Assembly (NCBI GenBank): GCA_965279205.1 | Contig: OZ257144.1 | Coordinates: 3,658,001 to 3,722,000, forward strand | DNA: 64,000 nucleotides | From: UBA7672 sp965279205 | GTDB taxonomy: Bacteria > Pseudomonadota > Alphaproteobacteria > Caulobacterales > Hyphomonadaceae | Reading direction: 5' to 3' | Shown here: piece after piece, positions 27,176 to 36,178 of the stretch | How positions within the stretch are numbered: the first letter of the stretch is position 1 | Layout of the letters: each line of letters opens with the position of its first letter | Notes under the pieces: generated by a model | What the model saw: only the letters and a program-made list of their open reading frames with translations | Database searches by the model: none | Told to the model about the DNA's origin: nothing | Program-made: the position numbers and the translations under genes

Positions 27176-28072
27176 TCAGCGCCCGGCGTCGCGGTCGGAG
27201 GCCAATTGCTCGTTCAGCATTTTGCGCGCGATGCGGCGCGCCTCCATTGTAGAACTGGCTGCGTCGCCGTCCGTTTCATACAGAGCGGTCAGGTAGTCGA
27301 GATCCCATTGCGTCAGGCGAGCCGTACGCTCGCCCGTCTTGTCGGCGAACAGGTTCAGGATGCTGGGGAAATCGCTTGTCTCGGCCTCGGCGTCCACCTG
27401 GGCAAGCGACACCATGGAGACATAGTCGGCGAGAGACGCAAAGGAGACGACGCCAATCTTGCTCGTGTCCAGAATGATGATCACGTGATTCATGTCCTCA
27501 CGCACGTTGGAGCGCAGGCGTCCCATTCTGTAGACCGTGTGCGTTGAGCCGTCCGCGACAGGCACGCCAGAATCGGCGAGCACCGTCTGCGACACATGCC
27601 ACCAGCGCACGGGTGCGTCCGAAGTCTCGAACTTGCGAAGGGCGCTGCGGCCGATCGTGCTGGCGTCAGTGTCGGGCGGACGCAAATCGCGAAGGCTGTC
27701 CTTGACCAGACGCTGGGCCAGCGCGTCGCCGTCGCTGTCGGCCAGGATCAGGACGTTGGCGCGGCAGCCGGGCTCTCCCGGTTCAAGGCCCACCGCCACA
27801 GCGGCGAGGGACACCTTGTCGACCAGCATCTGGGCATAGTCTGGCTTGAGATTGACCGCGCCCACGCATACGCGGCGGTCCCAGCGCGCCAGGTTGATGC
27901 CCTTCGGGGCGGCGCCGACTTCGGCCACGAAATCGCGCACAGCCTCTTCGAGCCGGCGGCCTTCAACCACGACCTTGTCTACGTCCTCCGGCGGTGGCTG
28001 CTGGGCGAAGGCGGGCGTCGGCGCTAGGGCTACGGCGGCGAGCACAGTTGCGAGGACGATCCTGCGTATCAT
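27176..28072 (-). CDS. Exported hypothetical protein
   Basis: The start at 28072 begins a signal peptide (IRRIVLATVLAAVALAPTPAFA) cleaved before QQPPPED. The 298-aa product has no motif I recognise. The middle of the protein (NVLILADSDGDALAQRLV, VRWWHVSQTV) recalls proteins of unknown function common in Caulobacterales. Two cysteines (CVGAVNLK and CRANVLIL) could form a disulfide. It is followed by the MOSC gene, 71 bp away, and preceded by queF. Confidence 0.65.
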   Translation of the reverse strand: MIRRIVLATVLAAVALAPTPAFAQQPPPEDVDKVVVEGRRLEEAVRDFVAEVGAAPKGINLARWDRRVCVGAVNLKPDYAQMLVDKVSLAAVAVGLEPGEPGCRANVLILADSDGDALAQRLVKDSLRDLRPPDTDASTIGRSALRKFETSDAPVRWWHVSQTVLADSGVPVADGSTHTVYRMGRLRSNVREDMNHVIIILDTSKIGVVSFASLADYVSMVSLAQVDAEAETSDFPSILNLFADKTGERTARLTQWDLDYLTALYETDGDAASSTMEARRIARKMLNEQLASDRDAGR

Positions 28073-28141
28073 TGTGCCGGGCTCCAAAGCGCTTTCAACG
28101 AGTGCACAAGTGTACCCGAACAAGCCTTGTCGTCGAAGGCG

Positions 28142-28600
28142 TCAGCCCCTTCCGCGATAGGATGCAACGCCGGTATCGGGCACCCAGAGAGCGTCGGGCG
28201 CCTTTCCGGTCTGCCAGAACACGTCGATCGGCATGCCGCCGCGCGGATACCAGTAGCCGGCGATGCGCAGCCATGACGGCGCCAGCGTGTCGACCAGCCG
28301 CTTGCCGATTGCGACCGTGCAGTCCTCATGGAAGGCGCCGTGGTTGCGGAACGAGGTGAGGTAGAGCTTCAAGCTCTTGCTCTCCACGATCCACTTGTCC
28401 GGCACGTAGTCGATGACGAGGTGGGCAAAGTCGGGCTGGCCGGTCACCGGACAGAGCGAGGTGAATTCCGGCGCCGTGAAGCGGGCAAGATAGAGCGTGC
28501 CCGGATGCGGGTTCGCCACACGCTCAAGCACCGCTTCTTCCGGAGAAGCAGGAATGGCGGCCGCTTGGCCAAGCTGTGAAAGGCCTTTGGTGTCGGTCAT
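28142..28600 (-). CDS. queF: NADPH-dependent 7-cyano-7-deazaguanine reductase
   Basis: The enzyme reduces preQ0 to preQ1 in queuosine biosynthesis. The 152-aa single-domain form shows the QueF signature ESKSLKLY (73-80), the catalytic Cys50 in LCPVTGQPDF with Asp57, and His91-Glu92 in FHED. The start at 28600 (MTDTKGLSQLG) is used because the frame upstream has no family similarity. Other queuosine genes are not adjacent, but a VUT-type precursor transporter is at 56175. Confidence 0.93.
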   Translation of the reverse strand: MTDTKGLSQLGQAAAIPASPEEAVLERVANPHPGTLYLARFTAPEFTSLCPVTGQPDFAHLVIDYVPDKWIVESKSLKLYLTSFRNHGAFHEDCTVAIGKRLVDTLAPSWLRIAGYWYPRGGMPIDVFWQTGKAPDALWVPDTGVASYRGRG

Positions 28601-29078
28601 GCCGCTTGATCGCGCCTCGATCCCTCCTCCGCAACGAAAAAGCCAAACGCGCTTCGCAAAAGTTCGGGCCGCGCGGCGCCTGTTCAACAGGCGGCAACGG
28701 CAGCGCTGTCGCTGAACGCGTTCAGGGTGAATTCGTGCTGGTTGGCAGCCCTCCTGTGCGAGTCCGGCAATACAGCCGGTATGATTCGCTCCACGTCGAA
28801 CGATTCTTCCCTGAAAGACCCGTAATGACTGGACCGGCTCGCTCGCCTCTGACGCGATCTGAGACTATCGACCCGCACAAGTTTTAGGCGGGCGCCTCAT
28901 GGGCTGTCATGAAATTGTGCGGTTGCGAAGCGAGCCGGCCCTGTTGGACCTAAGGGCTTCATGTGTGTCCGGCCCCGTCGCCAAGGTGGCCTCCGAACCC
29001 GCCGGCGTGCCCCAGCGTCCAGGGTTTCCAGGCCGCGTGTGCGGGACGGTTCAACACGAGGGGAAAAGGACGAGAAGA
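28601..29078. other. Non-coding gap between queF and the porin gene
   Basis: No convincing gene is present in these 478 bp. The clearest signal is a 14-bp perfect palindrome, CTGAACGCGTTCAG (28712-28725). The rest should hold the promoters of queF (minus) and the TorF gene (plus). Confidence 0.5.
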
Positions 29079-29783
29079 ATGCGTAACCTCTTGATCTGTG
29101 GAGCTTTTGCCGCGGTCGTCGGCGCTCCTGCCTTCGCGCAGGAAGTGGCGATCTCCGGCAACGTCGCGCTTGCGACCGATTACACCTTCCGCGGCGTCTC
29201 GCAGACCGACGAGAGCCCGGCGATTCAGGGCGGCTTTGACGCCACCTTTGGCAGCACCGGCTTCTACGCCGGTACCTGGGCCTCCAACATCAATTTCGGC
29301 ACGGGCGGCGCCAACCTCGAACTCGACGTCTACGGCGGCTACAAGACCACGATTGGTCCGGTCGCCGTCGATTTCGGCGTGATCGGGTATCTCTACCCCG
29401 GCGCGGCCGACGACGCACCTGCAGGCGAGCTCGACTATTGGGAAGGCTATGTCAAACCGTCGATGACTTTCGACAAGTTGACCCTCGGCGGCGCGGTGTA
29501 CTACTCGCCCGAATTCACCGGTGAATCGGGCGACGGCTGGTACTACGAGATCAATGGCGCGCTGGCCCTCAGCGACGTGTTCAGCATTTCCGGCGCTGTC
29601 GGCATGCAGACCGTCGACACGTCGGGCTTCTTCGCCGGCGAGGACGACTACACGACCTACAATTTCGGCGGCACCTATTCCGCCATGGGTCTTGGCTTCG
29701 ACCTTCGCTATGTCGGCACGGATGTCGACAACGCCCCGATCTATGACGACCGCGTCGTCTTCACGATCAAGAAGGCCATGTAG
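29079..29783 (+). CDS. TorF family putative porin
   Basis: The start at 29079 (GAGGGGAAAAGGACGAGAAGA upstream) begins a signal peptide (RNLLICGAFAAVVGAPAFA). The 234-aa product is beta-rich with the TorF features: LATDYTFRGVSQTDESPAIQ near the N-terminus, alternating aromatic strands and a C-terminal strand VVFTIKKAM. Members are predicted outer-membrane channels of unknown substrate. It stands alone and is followed by a strong terminator. Confidence 0.85.
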   Translation: MRNLLICGAFAAVVGAPAFAQEVAISGNVALATDYTFRGVSQTDESPAIQGGFDATFGSTGFYAGTWASNINFGTGGANLELDVYGGYKTTIGPVAVDFGVIGYLYPGAADDAPAGELDYWEGYVKPSMTFDKLTLGGAVYYSPEFTGESGDGWYYEINGALALSDVFSISGAVGMQTVDTSGFFAGEDDYTTYNFGGTYSAMGLGFDLRYVGTDVDNAPIYDDRVVFTIKKAM

Positions 29784-29826
29784 CCTGAATTAGGGGTTGC
29801 GCGGCCTCCGGGCCGCAGAAACAGTG

Positions 29827-29854
29827 GGAGCCGTCGCGGCAACGCGGCGGCTCC
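29827..29854 (+). terminator. Intrinsic terminator after the porin gene
   Basis: A 12-bp stem (one G-U pair) capped by a GCAA tetraloop is followed by TTCCGTTTTC, 44 bp beyond the stop. Confidence 0.85.
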
Positions 29855-29938
29855 TTCCGTTTTCAGCGCCAGCGGAAGGCGTCCATTAAGAGGGATAGGC
29901 GAGCAAGGCATCCAACGGATGAGGGAAATGCGCCTGGA

Positions 29939-31633
29939 ATGACCGCGGTCGAAGCCCTTCAACCCGCGATCATCTATCTGGGCGCCGGCCTTGCCGCGGC
30001 CCTGGCCTCGCGCGCCGTCCGGCTGAGCCCGATAGTCGGCTATCTGGTGGCCGGACTGGTGATTGGCCCGTCGGGCTTTAGCCTCGTCCACAACACCGAC
30101 ACGGCTCGCTTCCTCGCTGAACTTGGCGTTGTCTTCCTGCTGTTCGATATCGGCCTGCATTTCTCGGTTCGCGAGATCAAGACACGCCGCGACGACATGA
30201 TCGGGCTCGCCCCACTGCAGATCATCCTGTGCGGCGGCGCCTTTGCGGCGATCGGCTGGGGCCTCGGCTTCTCCTGGCCTGTGGCCACGATCGTGGGCGT
30301 CTCGCTGGCGCTGTCCTCGACCGCGGTGGTCGCGCGTATCCTCGCCGACCGCAACCAGCCCGGCTGTCCCATGGGACGCTCGGCAACAGCGGTTCTCGTG
30401 GCGCAAGATATCGTCGCCATCTTCATCCTGGTGTTCGCGGCTTCCTTCGGCGCCTCGGGCGAGATGCCGGTGATGGATCTGTTGATCGTACTCGCGAAAA
30501 CGATCGCGGCGCTGGCGGTGGCTTTGCTCGCAGGACGGTTCGTCGTGCGGCCGCTGTTCAAGTCGCTGGCGGCGACCGACAACCGGGAGGCTTTCACCGT
30601 CGTTGCGTTGTTCATCGTGCTGGCGGCAAGCGCAGGAACTGCACGCGCCGGGTTGTCGCTGACGCTGGGCGCGTTCCTTGCCGGCATGGCGATCTCAGAC
30701 ACGCCCTATCGCCATGTCGTTCAGAACGAAGTGAAGCCATTCCAGGGTCTGCTGCTCGGCCTCTTCTTCATGAGCGTTGGCATGGGCGTGAACCTGCCGG
30801 CCATGGCCGCGATATGGCCAGCCGTTCTGCTGACCGCGCTGGTGATAGTGATCCTGAAGACGGTCGTGGTGTTCGCAGCAGCGCGCCTCAATGGCTGGGC
30901 CTTGCCCGGCGCCACGCAGCTTGGCTTCCTGCTGAGCCAAGGATCAGAATTCACACTCGTTGTAGTTGGCGTTGCCTCGATCGCCGGCGCCATGCCGGGA
31001 AACTGGGCCGGCGTCATTACTGCCGCCGTCGCCGTAACGCTCGTTGCAGCGCCGATCTGGACATCGCTTGGCCTGCATATCGCCCGGCTGCTCGCCGAAC
31101 GGTCCAAAGCGACGCCTATCGATGCGGCCGAAGTGGCGGAGGAAAAACCGGTCCTTGTCTTCGGCATGACGCAGGAAGGCCGCCTGGCGGCAGACGCTCT
31201 GCGAGATCACCATATTCCCTATGTAGCGATCGACTCGGATCCCGAGCGGTTCGTGTCAGCTGCATCCGACGGCTACACCATCGTCTATGGCGATGCGCGC
31301 GATGACCGCTTGATGGGCACGCTGAATGTCGGGAACGCCCGTGCAATCGTTTTCGGCGGTTCGGGCTTTGCCGCGCCTCAAATGCTGGGCGTGGGCAACG
31401 GGCTGCCAGCGCGCTTCGTGGCCGTGGCGACGGCATCCGATCGCGCACGTCAAACAGGACAGGGATTACGCGCACACCTGGCGCATGCCGAGCCGCGCGG
31501 CATCGAACTGGCGACGGATCTGTTGACCGAAATGAGGATCGACCAGACCGCTATCGCAGCGTGGATCACCGATCAGGCCGATCGCCGCGGCTTGATCGAC
31601 AAGCCGGACGATGCCGAGACGGAAGCAGCCTAG
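29939..31633 (+). CDS. CPA2 family cation:proton antiporter with RCK domain (Kef-type)
   Basis: The 564-aa product has about 12 transmembrane segments. The CPA2 features are VGYLVAGLVIGPSG, the FLLFDIGLHFS acidic site and LALSSTAVVARILADR, followed by a C-terminal TrkA-N/RCK Rossmann domain (VLVFGMTQEGRLAADALRD, ending ...IDSD). It exchanges K+ or Na+ for protons at the inner membrane, gated by nucleotide or glutathione adducts through the RCK domain. No partner KefF-like protein is adjacent. The stop overlaps that of the convergent bioY by 4 nt (CTAG). Confidence 0.9.
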   Translation: MTAVEALQPAIIYLGAGLAAALASRAVRLSPIVGYLVAGLVIGPSGFSLVHNTDTARFLAELGVVFLLFDIGLHFSVREIKTRRDDMIGLAPLQIILCGGAFAAIGWGLGFSWPVATIVGVSLALSSTAVVARILADRNQPGCPMGRSATAVLVAQDIVAIFILVFAASFGASGEMPVMDLLIVLAKTIAALAVALLAGRFVVRPLFKSLAATDNREAFTVVALFIVLAASAGTARAGLSLTLGAFLAGMAISDTPYRHVVQNEVKPFQGLLLGLFFMSVGMGVNLPAMAAIWPAVLLTALVIVILKTVVVFAAARLNGWALPGATQLGFLLSQGSEFTLVVVGVASIAGAMPGNWAGVITAAVAVTLVAAPIWTSLGLHIARLLAERSKATPIDAAEVAEEKPVLVFGMTQEGRLAADALRDHHIPYVAIDSDPERFVSAASDGYTIVYGDARDDRLMGTLNVGNARAIVFGGSGFAAPQMLGVGNGLPARFVAVATASDRARQTGQGLRAHLAHAEPRGIELATDLLTEMRIDQTAIAAWITDQADRRGLIDKPDDAETEAA

Positions 31634-32205
31634 GGCTGGTTCTCAAACGAGCGAACAAACGGCTCGACCAGCTTGATGACGACGGTCGCAAGAACCGATT
31701 TGAGAACACCACCGATCAGGAAGGGCGCCACACCGCCCGACCAAGCATCCTCAGGCCCGATCATCGCTGCAAGCCACGTCCAGCCGGCTGCCAGGATCAG
31801 AGCGTGCCCAGCGACGAAGACCAGCGTCATCCCCAGCCAGCCGCGAAGCGCCGGTCGTTCGGTCGCCCAGCCGCATGATGCCGCTGCCAGCACGAAGCCG
31901 GCGAGGTAGCCTGCGGTTGGTCCTTCGAAAGCTGCAAGCCCGCCAGTCCCGCCCGCGAGCAGTGGAAGGCCAAGGGCCGCCTGCGCCAGCCATGTCACGA
32001 CGATGGCAACTGCAAGCCAGGCGCCCGCCATTCCTGCAACCAGCAGAATAGCGAAGGTCTGCATGGTCATCGGCACCGGATACATCGGCGCCTCGATCCA
32101 CGAGGAAGCAGCGATCAACCAGCTGCCGGCGATCACAGCGGCAAGCCGCCAGATCAGAGGCCGTTCGGAAAGCACAGCACGCAAGGGCGCGGCATGACCG
32201 GACAT
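31630..32205 (-). CDS. bioY: Biotin transporter BioY
   Basis: The 191-aa membrane protein has six predicted helices and the BioY motif region WIEAPMYPVPMTMQTFAILL. It is the substrate-capturing S component of ECF biotin transporters; some BioY proteins work alone. Partner ATPases (BioM, BioN) are not in the window, so solitary use or a shared ECF module is inferred. The start at 32205 follows GGGAGAG and gives a shorter N-terminus than the ATG five codons upstream. Confidence 0.88.
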   Translation of the reverse strand: MSGHAAPLRAVLSERPLIWRLAAVIAGSWLIAASSWIEAPMYPVPMTMQTFAILLVAGMAGAWLAVAIVVTWLAQAALGLPLLAGGTGGLAAFEGPTAGYLAGFVLAAASCGWATERPALRGWLGMTLVFVAGHALILAAGWTWLAAMIGPEDAWSGGVAPFLIGGVLKSVLATVVIKLVEPFVRSFENQP

Positions 32206-32341
32206 CCGAACTCTCCCCAACTCTTCGGACCTTCGAGAGGGAGGCTATCAGCCGGCTCAACGTGGCGCCCGGCGCCTAGTTGCCGCAGGCATGAGTTAAC
32301 GTGCGATGATCCGGACCGGTATCGACGGCGTAGGAGTTTGC

Positions 32342-33310
32342 ATGGCTCGCTGGATCAGAACCCTTTCCGTGATGGCCGTCGCAGCTGTCGGGCTGGCAGC
32401 GGCTCTGGGCGCTTGCGCAACGCGCGAAATCCCTTACCCCGAGCTGAAGACGAAGTATGGCCTGCCATCCTCGCATGTGTTCGAGCCGGAGCCCGGCTTG
32501 CGTGTCCACTATACGGAGGAAGGTAGGCCGACCGGACAGACACTCATTCTCGTTCATGGCTTTGCCGCTTCGGTCCACGCCTGGCGGCCATGGATCGAAC
32601 GGCTTGGTTCTGACTTTCACCTGATCGCCATCGACCTGCCCGGCCACGGCCTGACTGATGCGCCGCGGGATTATCAGGCAACGATCGAGGGCAATGTCGC
32701 GCTGGTTAGCAAGCTGGCAGATGCAGCCGGAGCGTCTCGCTTCGTGCTTGCGGGCAATTCGATGGGCGGCGCCGTAGCGATCGCGTTCGCGATGGCGCAT
32801 CCCGAGCGCCTCGAAGGGCTGGTGTTGATCGATGCGGCAGGCTGGCCCGGCGACAGAGGAAAGAGCGCTGGAGGCCCGCCCTTCTTTGTCGGTTTGATCA
32901 ACAATCCGGTTGGCCACTTTTTCCTGAAACTGTTTGATCCGCGTCTGTTCGCGAGTGGCGGATTGAAGTCCGCCTATCTCGACGAAAGCCTCGTCACTGA
33001 TGCGGTAATCGATCGCTATGCCGAGCTGGCGCTGGCGCCCGGACACCGCGACATCCTGCTGACCCAACGCTCGCAACCCGCGAAGCCGATAACGCCTGAT
33101 GACTTCGCAAGGATCACGGTTCCGACGCTTGTGATCGCAGGAGAGCAGGACAAGCTGATCCCGGTCGACCAGTCGCGTTCCATTGCGGCAGCGATTCCGG
33201 GCGCGAGGTTGATCACCTATCCCGAAGGCGGGCATCTGCCGATGGAACAGCTGCCTGACCGATCCGCCAGTGACGTACGGTCGTTCCTGGACTCAATCCC
33301 GCAGCGATAG
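32342..33310 (+). CDS. Alpha/beta hydrolase, lipoprotein
   Basis: The start at 32342 (TAGGAG upstream) begins a lipoprotein signal with lipobox LGAC (Cys25). The 322-aa hydrolase has VHGFAASVHAW (oxyanion region), GNSMGG with nucleophile Ser140, Asp in VIAGEQDKLIP, and His in GGHLPMEQ. Sequence resembles small esterases and meta-cleavage hydrolases, but the substrate is unknown. It would be anchored to a membrane facing the periplasm. Confidence 0.82.
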   Translation: MARWIRTLSVMAVAAVGLAAALGACATREIPYPELKTKYGLPSSHVFEPEPGLRVHYTEEGRPTGQTLILVHGFAASVHAWRPWIERLGSDFHLIAIDLPGHGLTDAPRDYQATIEGNVALVSKLADAAGASRFVLAGNSMGGAVAIAFAMAHPERLEGLVLIDAAGWPGDRGKSAGGPPFFVGLINNPVGHFFLKLFDPRLFASGGLKSAYLDESLVTDAVIDRYAELALAPGHRDILLTQRSQPAKPITPDDFARITVPTLVIAGEQDKLIPVDQSRSIAAAIPGARLITYPEGGHLPMEQLPDRSASDVRSFLDSIPQR

Positions 33311-33452
33311 CGGCCACCCGCCACAAGGAAGGCGCGTTATGCCTCGCGAAGGGAAGCGCCGAGCTGGAAATAGGCAGAACTCTCCACGCAATGCTCTGGC
33401 GCGATTGCGCTCAATTCTGGCATAAGCCTCCGCATCCGGGCAGGAGTGCGGC

Positions 33453-34568
33453 ATGAAGATCGGCGTCCCCAAGGAAATCAAGACGCAGGAATATCGCGTT
33501 GGCCTGACGCCCGAGAGCGTCGGTGAACTCGTGCGAGCTGGCCACGAAGTCGTCGTTGAGACGAGCGCCGGCATGGGTCTCGGCGCACCGGACAGCGACT
33601 ACCAGAAAGCCGGCGCGAAAATCCTGCCGACCGCGGCCGCGGTTTTCGGCGAAGCCGAGATGATCGTGAAGGTGAAGGAGCCGCAGCCGGTTGAGTGCGC
33701 GATGCTGAAGCCGCACCATACGCTGTTCACCTACCTCCACCTCGCCGCCGACAAGCCGCAGGCCGAAGCCCTGATGAAATCGGGGGCCATCTGCATCGCC
33801 TACGAGACCGTGACCAACCGCGCCGGCCGCCTGCCCCTGCTTCAGCCGATGAGCCAGGTTGCGGGTCGGATGTCGATCAATGTCGGCGCGTATGCTCTGA
33901 TGAAGACCAAGCGCGGGCGCGGCCTGCTGCTCGGTGGCGTGCCGGGTGTGCCGCCTGCCAACGTCGTGATCCTCGGCGGCGGTGTTGCGGGCGTGCATGC
34001 GGCCGAGATGGCCAACGGCGCCCGAGCCAATGTCACGGTGTTCGACCGCTCCATGCCGCGCCTGGAAGAACTCGACGTGCAGTTCGCCGGCGCGGTCGAC
34101 ACCGTCTATGCAACGCAGGCCGCCATCGACAAGGCGGTGTTGGAAGCAGACCTCGTTATCGGCGCCGTGCTGATCCCTGGCGCCGCAGCGCCCAAGCTGA
34201 TCACCCGGGCGCACCTGAAGCACATGAAGCCAGGCGCCGTGCTGGTCGACATTTCCATCGACCAGGGCGGATGCTTCGAGACCTCGCGTCCCACAACGCA
34301 CGACGACCCCATCTACGAGGTGGATGGCATCCTGCATTACTGTGTCGCCAACATGCCAGGCGCTGTGCCGCGTACGTCGACCTACGCGCTCAACAATGTG
34401 ACCCTGCCGTTTGCACTTGACCTTGCGAACAAGGGAACCAAGGCGGCGCTGAAGGCCGATCCGTTCCTCGCCGAGGGGCTGAATGTTGCCGAAGGCAAGA
34501 TCACGCATGAGGCCGTGGCCCACGATCTCGACCTGCCCTACGCTAGGCCGACCTGGCTGAAGGCCTGA
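33453..34568 (+). CDS. ald: Alanine dehydrogenase
   Basis: The 371-aa enzyme interconverts L-alanine and pyruvate with NAD(H) in the cytoplasm. Substrate-binding and catalytic residues appear at family positions: Arg15, Lys75 and His96. The Rossmann motif is VVILGGGVAGVHAAEM, and VDISIDQGGCFETSRPT is the conserved Asp-containing segment. AGGAGTGCGGC precedes the ATG. It stands between a hydrolase and a small lipoprotein gene. Confidence 0.95.
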   Translation: MKIGVPKEIKTQEYRVGLTPESVGELVRAGHEVVVETSAGMGLGAPDSDYQKAGAKILPTAAAVFGEAEMIVKVKEPQPVECAMLKPHHTLFTYLHLAADKPQAEALMKSGAICIAYETVTNRAGRLPLLQPMSQVAGRMSINVGAYALMKTKRGRGLLLGGVPGVPPANVVILGGGVAGVHAAEMANGARANVTVFDRSMPRLEELDVQFAGAVDTVYATQAAIDKAVLEADLVIGAVLIPGAAAPKLITRAHLKHMKPGAVLVDISIDQGGCFETSRPTTHDDPIYEVDGILHYCVANMPGAVPRTSTYALNNVTLPFALDLANKGTKAALKADPFLAEGLNVAEGKITHEAVAHDLDLPYARPTWLKA

Positions 34569-34635
34569 TTTCCTTGCTGTACGGCTGACACTGTCCCCCT
34601 ATGCTGGCGCTCGTGATCAGATCCGGAGCCGCCCA

Positions 34636-35085
34636 ATGACAGGCCTCGTCCGCAGCGCATTCATGGTTGTTTCGCTCCTGCTTGCCGCGTGCAGCGAGCC
34701 ACCGCCAGACATGAAGGATCCGGGCGCCGTCGCGCGAGCCTTCGTGTCGGCCTACAATGCGCGCAACTTGTCAGCGATGCTGCCCCTCATCAGCAATGTG
34801 AACATCGATGCAGTGAAAGCAGCGCTGACCGACGGCCCGGACAGCGACGCCTACAAGGTGATCTTCGATCCGGATGTCTCGGATCGCATGGCGAAGGAGA
34901 ACGGCCAGATTGCCGGCCCACGCTATCGCAACAAGGACGCCGTGGTGCGCGTGGCCGACGCAGGCAATGACGACATCCACGTCATCGTTCTGGAACAGCG
35001 CAAGGACGGCGACTGGATCATCGAGGAGTTCGGCACCTATACGGTGATGGAGTTCAATGAACTCGCCGAAGCGCCAAAGACGTAG
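34636..35085 (+). CDS. Small hypothetical lipoprotein
   Basis: The 149-aa protein starts with a lipoprotein signal (VVSLLLAAC, Cys at 19). The rest has the shape of an NTF2-like or DUF4878-type domain: FVSAYNARNLSAMLPLIS then beta strands ending at DWIIEEFGTY. No active-site residues are evident. Its stop lies 3 bp from the convergent esterase stop. Confidence 0.7.
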   Translation: MTGLVRSAFMVVSLLLAACSEPPPDMKDPGAVARAFVSAYNARNLSAMLPLISNVNIDAVKAALTDGPDSDAYKVIFDPDVSDRMAKENGQIAGPRYRNKDAVVRVADAGNDDIHVIVLEQRKDGDWIIEEFGTYTVMEFNELAEAPKT

Positions 35086-35088
35086 GAC

Positions 35089-36069
35089 TTACTCGGCCGC
35101 ACGGACGAGGACTGACGCGGCCTGCTGTTCGCCGATCCATGCTCGCACGAAAGCGTTGGTGCGGAATGCGATGCGGGTGGTCAGCCGGTTGAACGCGTGC
35201 GGCGCCTCTGGAACAATCAACAGCTGCGCGTTGCCATTCGCCGCCCGCCAGCGTTCCAGCATCAAACGGCTATCATCTATCAGCGGGTCGATCGTTCCGC
35301 ACAGCAGCAGCACCGGCGCTAGGCCGCGCAGATCGGCGTAGAGCGGCGAGACGTCCGGTGCACGCCGTTCTTCCTCGTTGCGCTCCGGCAGCAGCTTCGC
35401 GATGCCGCCCGTCATGGCGGGACCATCGAGCACCAGCGTGTGGCGGGTGGCTGTCCTCACGCTGGGCGTGCAGGAGAGATCGTAAGGTCCGTAAAACAGC
35501 ACCGCGCCCTTCAGCCTGGCGAAGTCCTTCCGTTCCTTCAGGCACAGGATTGAGCAGGCTGCGAGATGAGCGCCGGCAGACTCGCCGCCGATGAACATGT
35601 CGGACGCGCCGAACTCCGCTTCCGCATGCTCGAACGCCCAGTCAGCCGCCGCCGCACACTGCGCAATCATGCCGGGAAGATCGACGTCCGGCAGGGTCTG
35701 GTAGTCGACGCTGACGACAACGAGGCCGCAATCACGCGCGATGCGGGCATTCACCCGGTCGTCCATCGACGCCGTGCCGATAGCCCACCCACCGCCATGG
35801 TAGTCGACATAGACACCGCGCACGGGTCCCACTGGCTTGAGGATGCGCAGGCTTGCCGAATGTCCCTTCCACTCGATCCGTCGTGTTGAAACCGAAACAC
35901 CGCGTACGCCATGGGGAGCGAAAGCTGATGTCCGCAGCATGGCCTGGATCATCGCGCGGCCAATGCGCGTCGGCGCACGAAAGCGCGGCGAATAACGAAG
36001 CCAGCGGTTGACCCGCTGTGCTTCCGCAATCTCGGTAGCGGAAAATTCCGGAAATGGCTGTGCCGGCAT
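35089..36069 (-). CDS. Alpha/beta hydrolase of the hormone-sensitive lipase family
   Basis: The 326-aa esterase carries the HSL-family oxyanion motif HGGGW (91-95) and nucleophile GESAG (Ser164). The third residues are probably in CGTIDPLIDD and PHAFNRL. It lacks a signal peptide, so it is cytoplasmic. It acts on short-chain esters; the natural substrate is unknown. Gene order places it between a lipoprotein gene and hflC but in a separate unit. Confidence 0.85.
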   Translation of the reverse strand: MPAQPFPEFSATEIAEAQRVNRWLRYSPRFRAPTRIGRAMIQAMLRTSAFAPHGVRGVSVSTRRIEWKGHSASLRILKPVGPVRGVYVDYHGGGWAIGTASMDDRVNARIARDCGLVVVSVDYQTLPDVDLPGMIAQCAAAADWAFEHAEAEFGASDMFIGGESAGAHLAACSILCLKERKDFARLKGAVLFYGPYDLSCTPSVRTATRHTLVLDGPAMTGGIAKLLPERNEEERRAPDVSPLYADLRGLAPVLLLCGTIDPLIDDSRLMLERWRAANGNAQLLIVPEAPHAFNRLTTRIAFRTNAFVRAWIGEQQAASVLVRAAE

Positions 36070-36143
36070 GGCGGTCCTGCAGTCGCCTCAGACGGAAAAC
36101 CTAGTGTCCGCCCCGGCCCTGTGCAATCCGCCCGCGACAATCA

Positions 36144-36169
36144 CGCGCCTGCCCCGAGGGGCAGGCGCG
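36144..36169 (-). terminator. Probable terminator of the hflKC operon
   Basis: An 11- to 12-bp perfect stem (CGCGCCTGCCCC/GGGGCAGGCGCG) lies 9 bp beyond the hflC stop. The following U-tract is weak (TGATTG), so termination may be partial. Confidence 0.6.
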
Positions 36170-36178
36170 CAAGATTGG

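Noticed and set aside
28684..28878. A 64-codon minus-strand frame in the queF-porin gap
   Set aside because: It has no SD and no recognised similarity, so coding is not supported, though it is not excluded.
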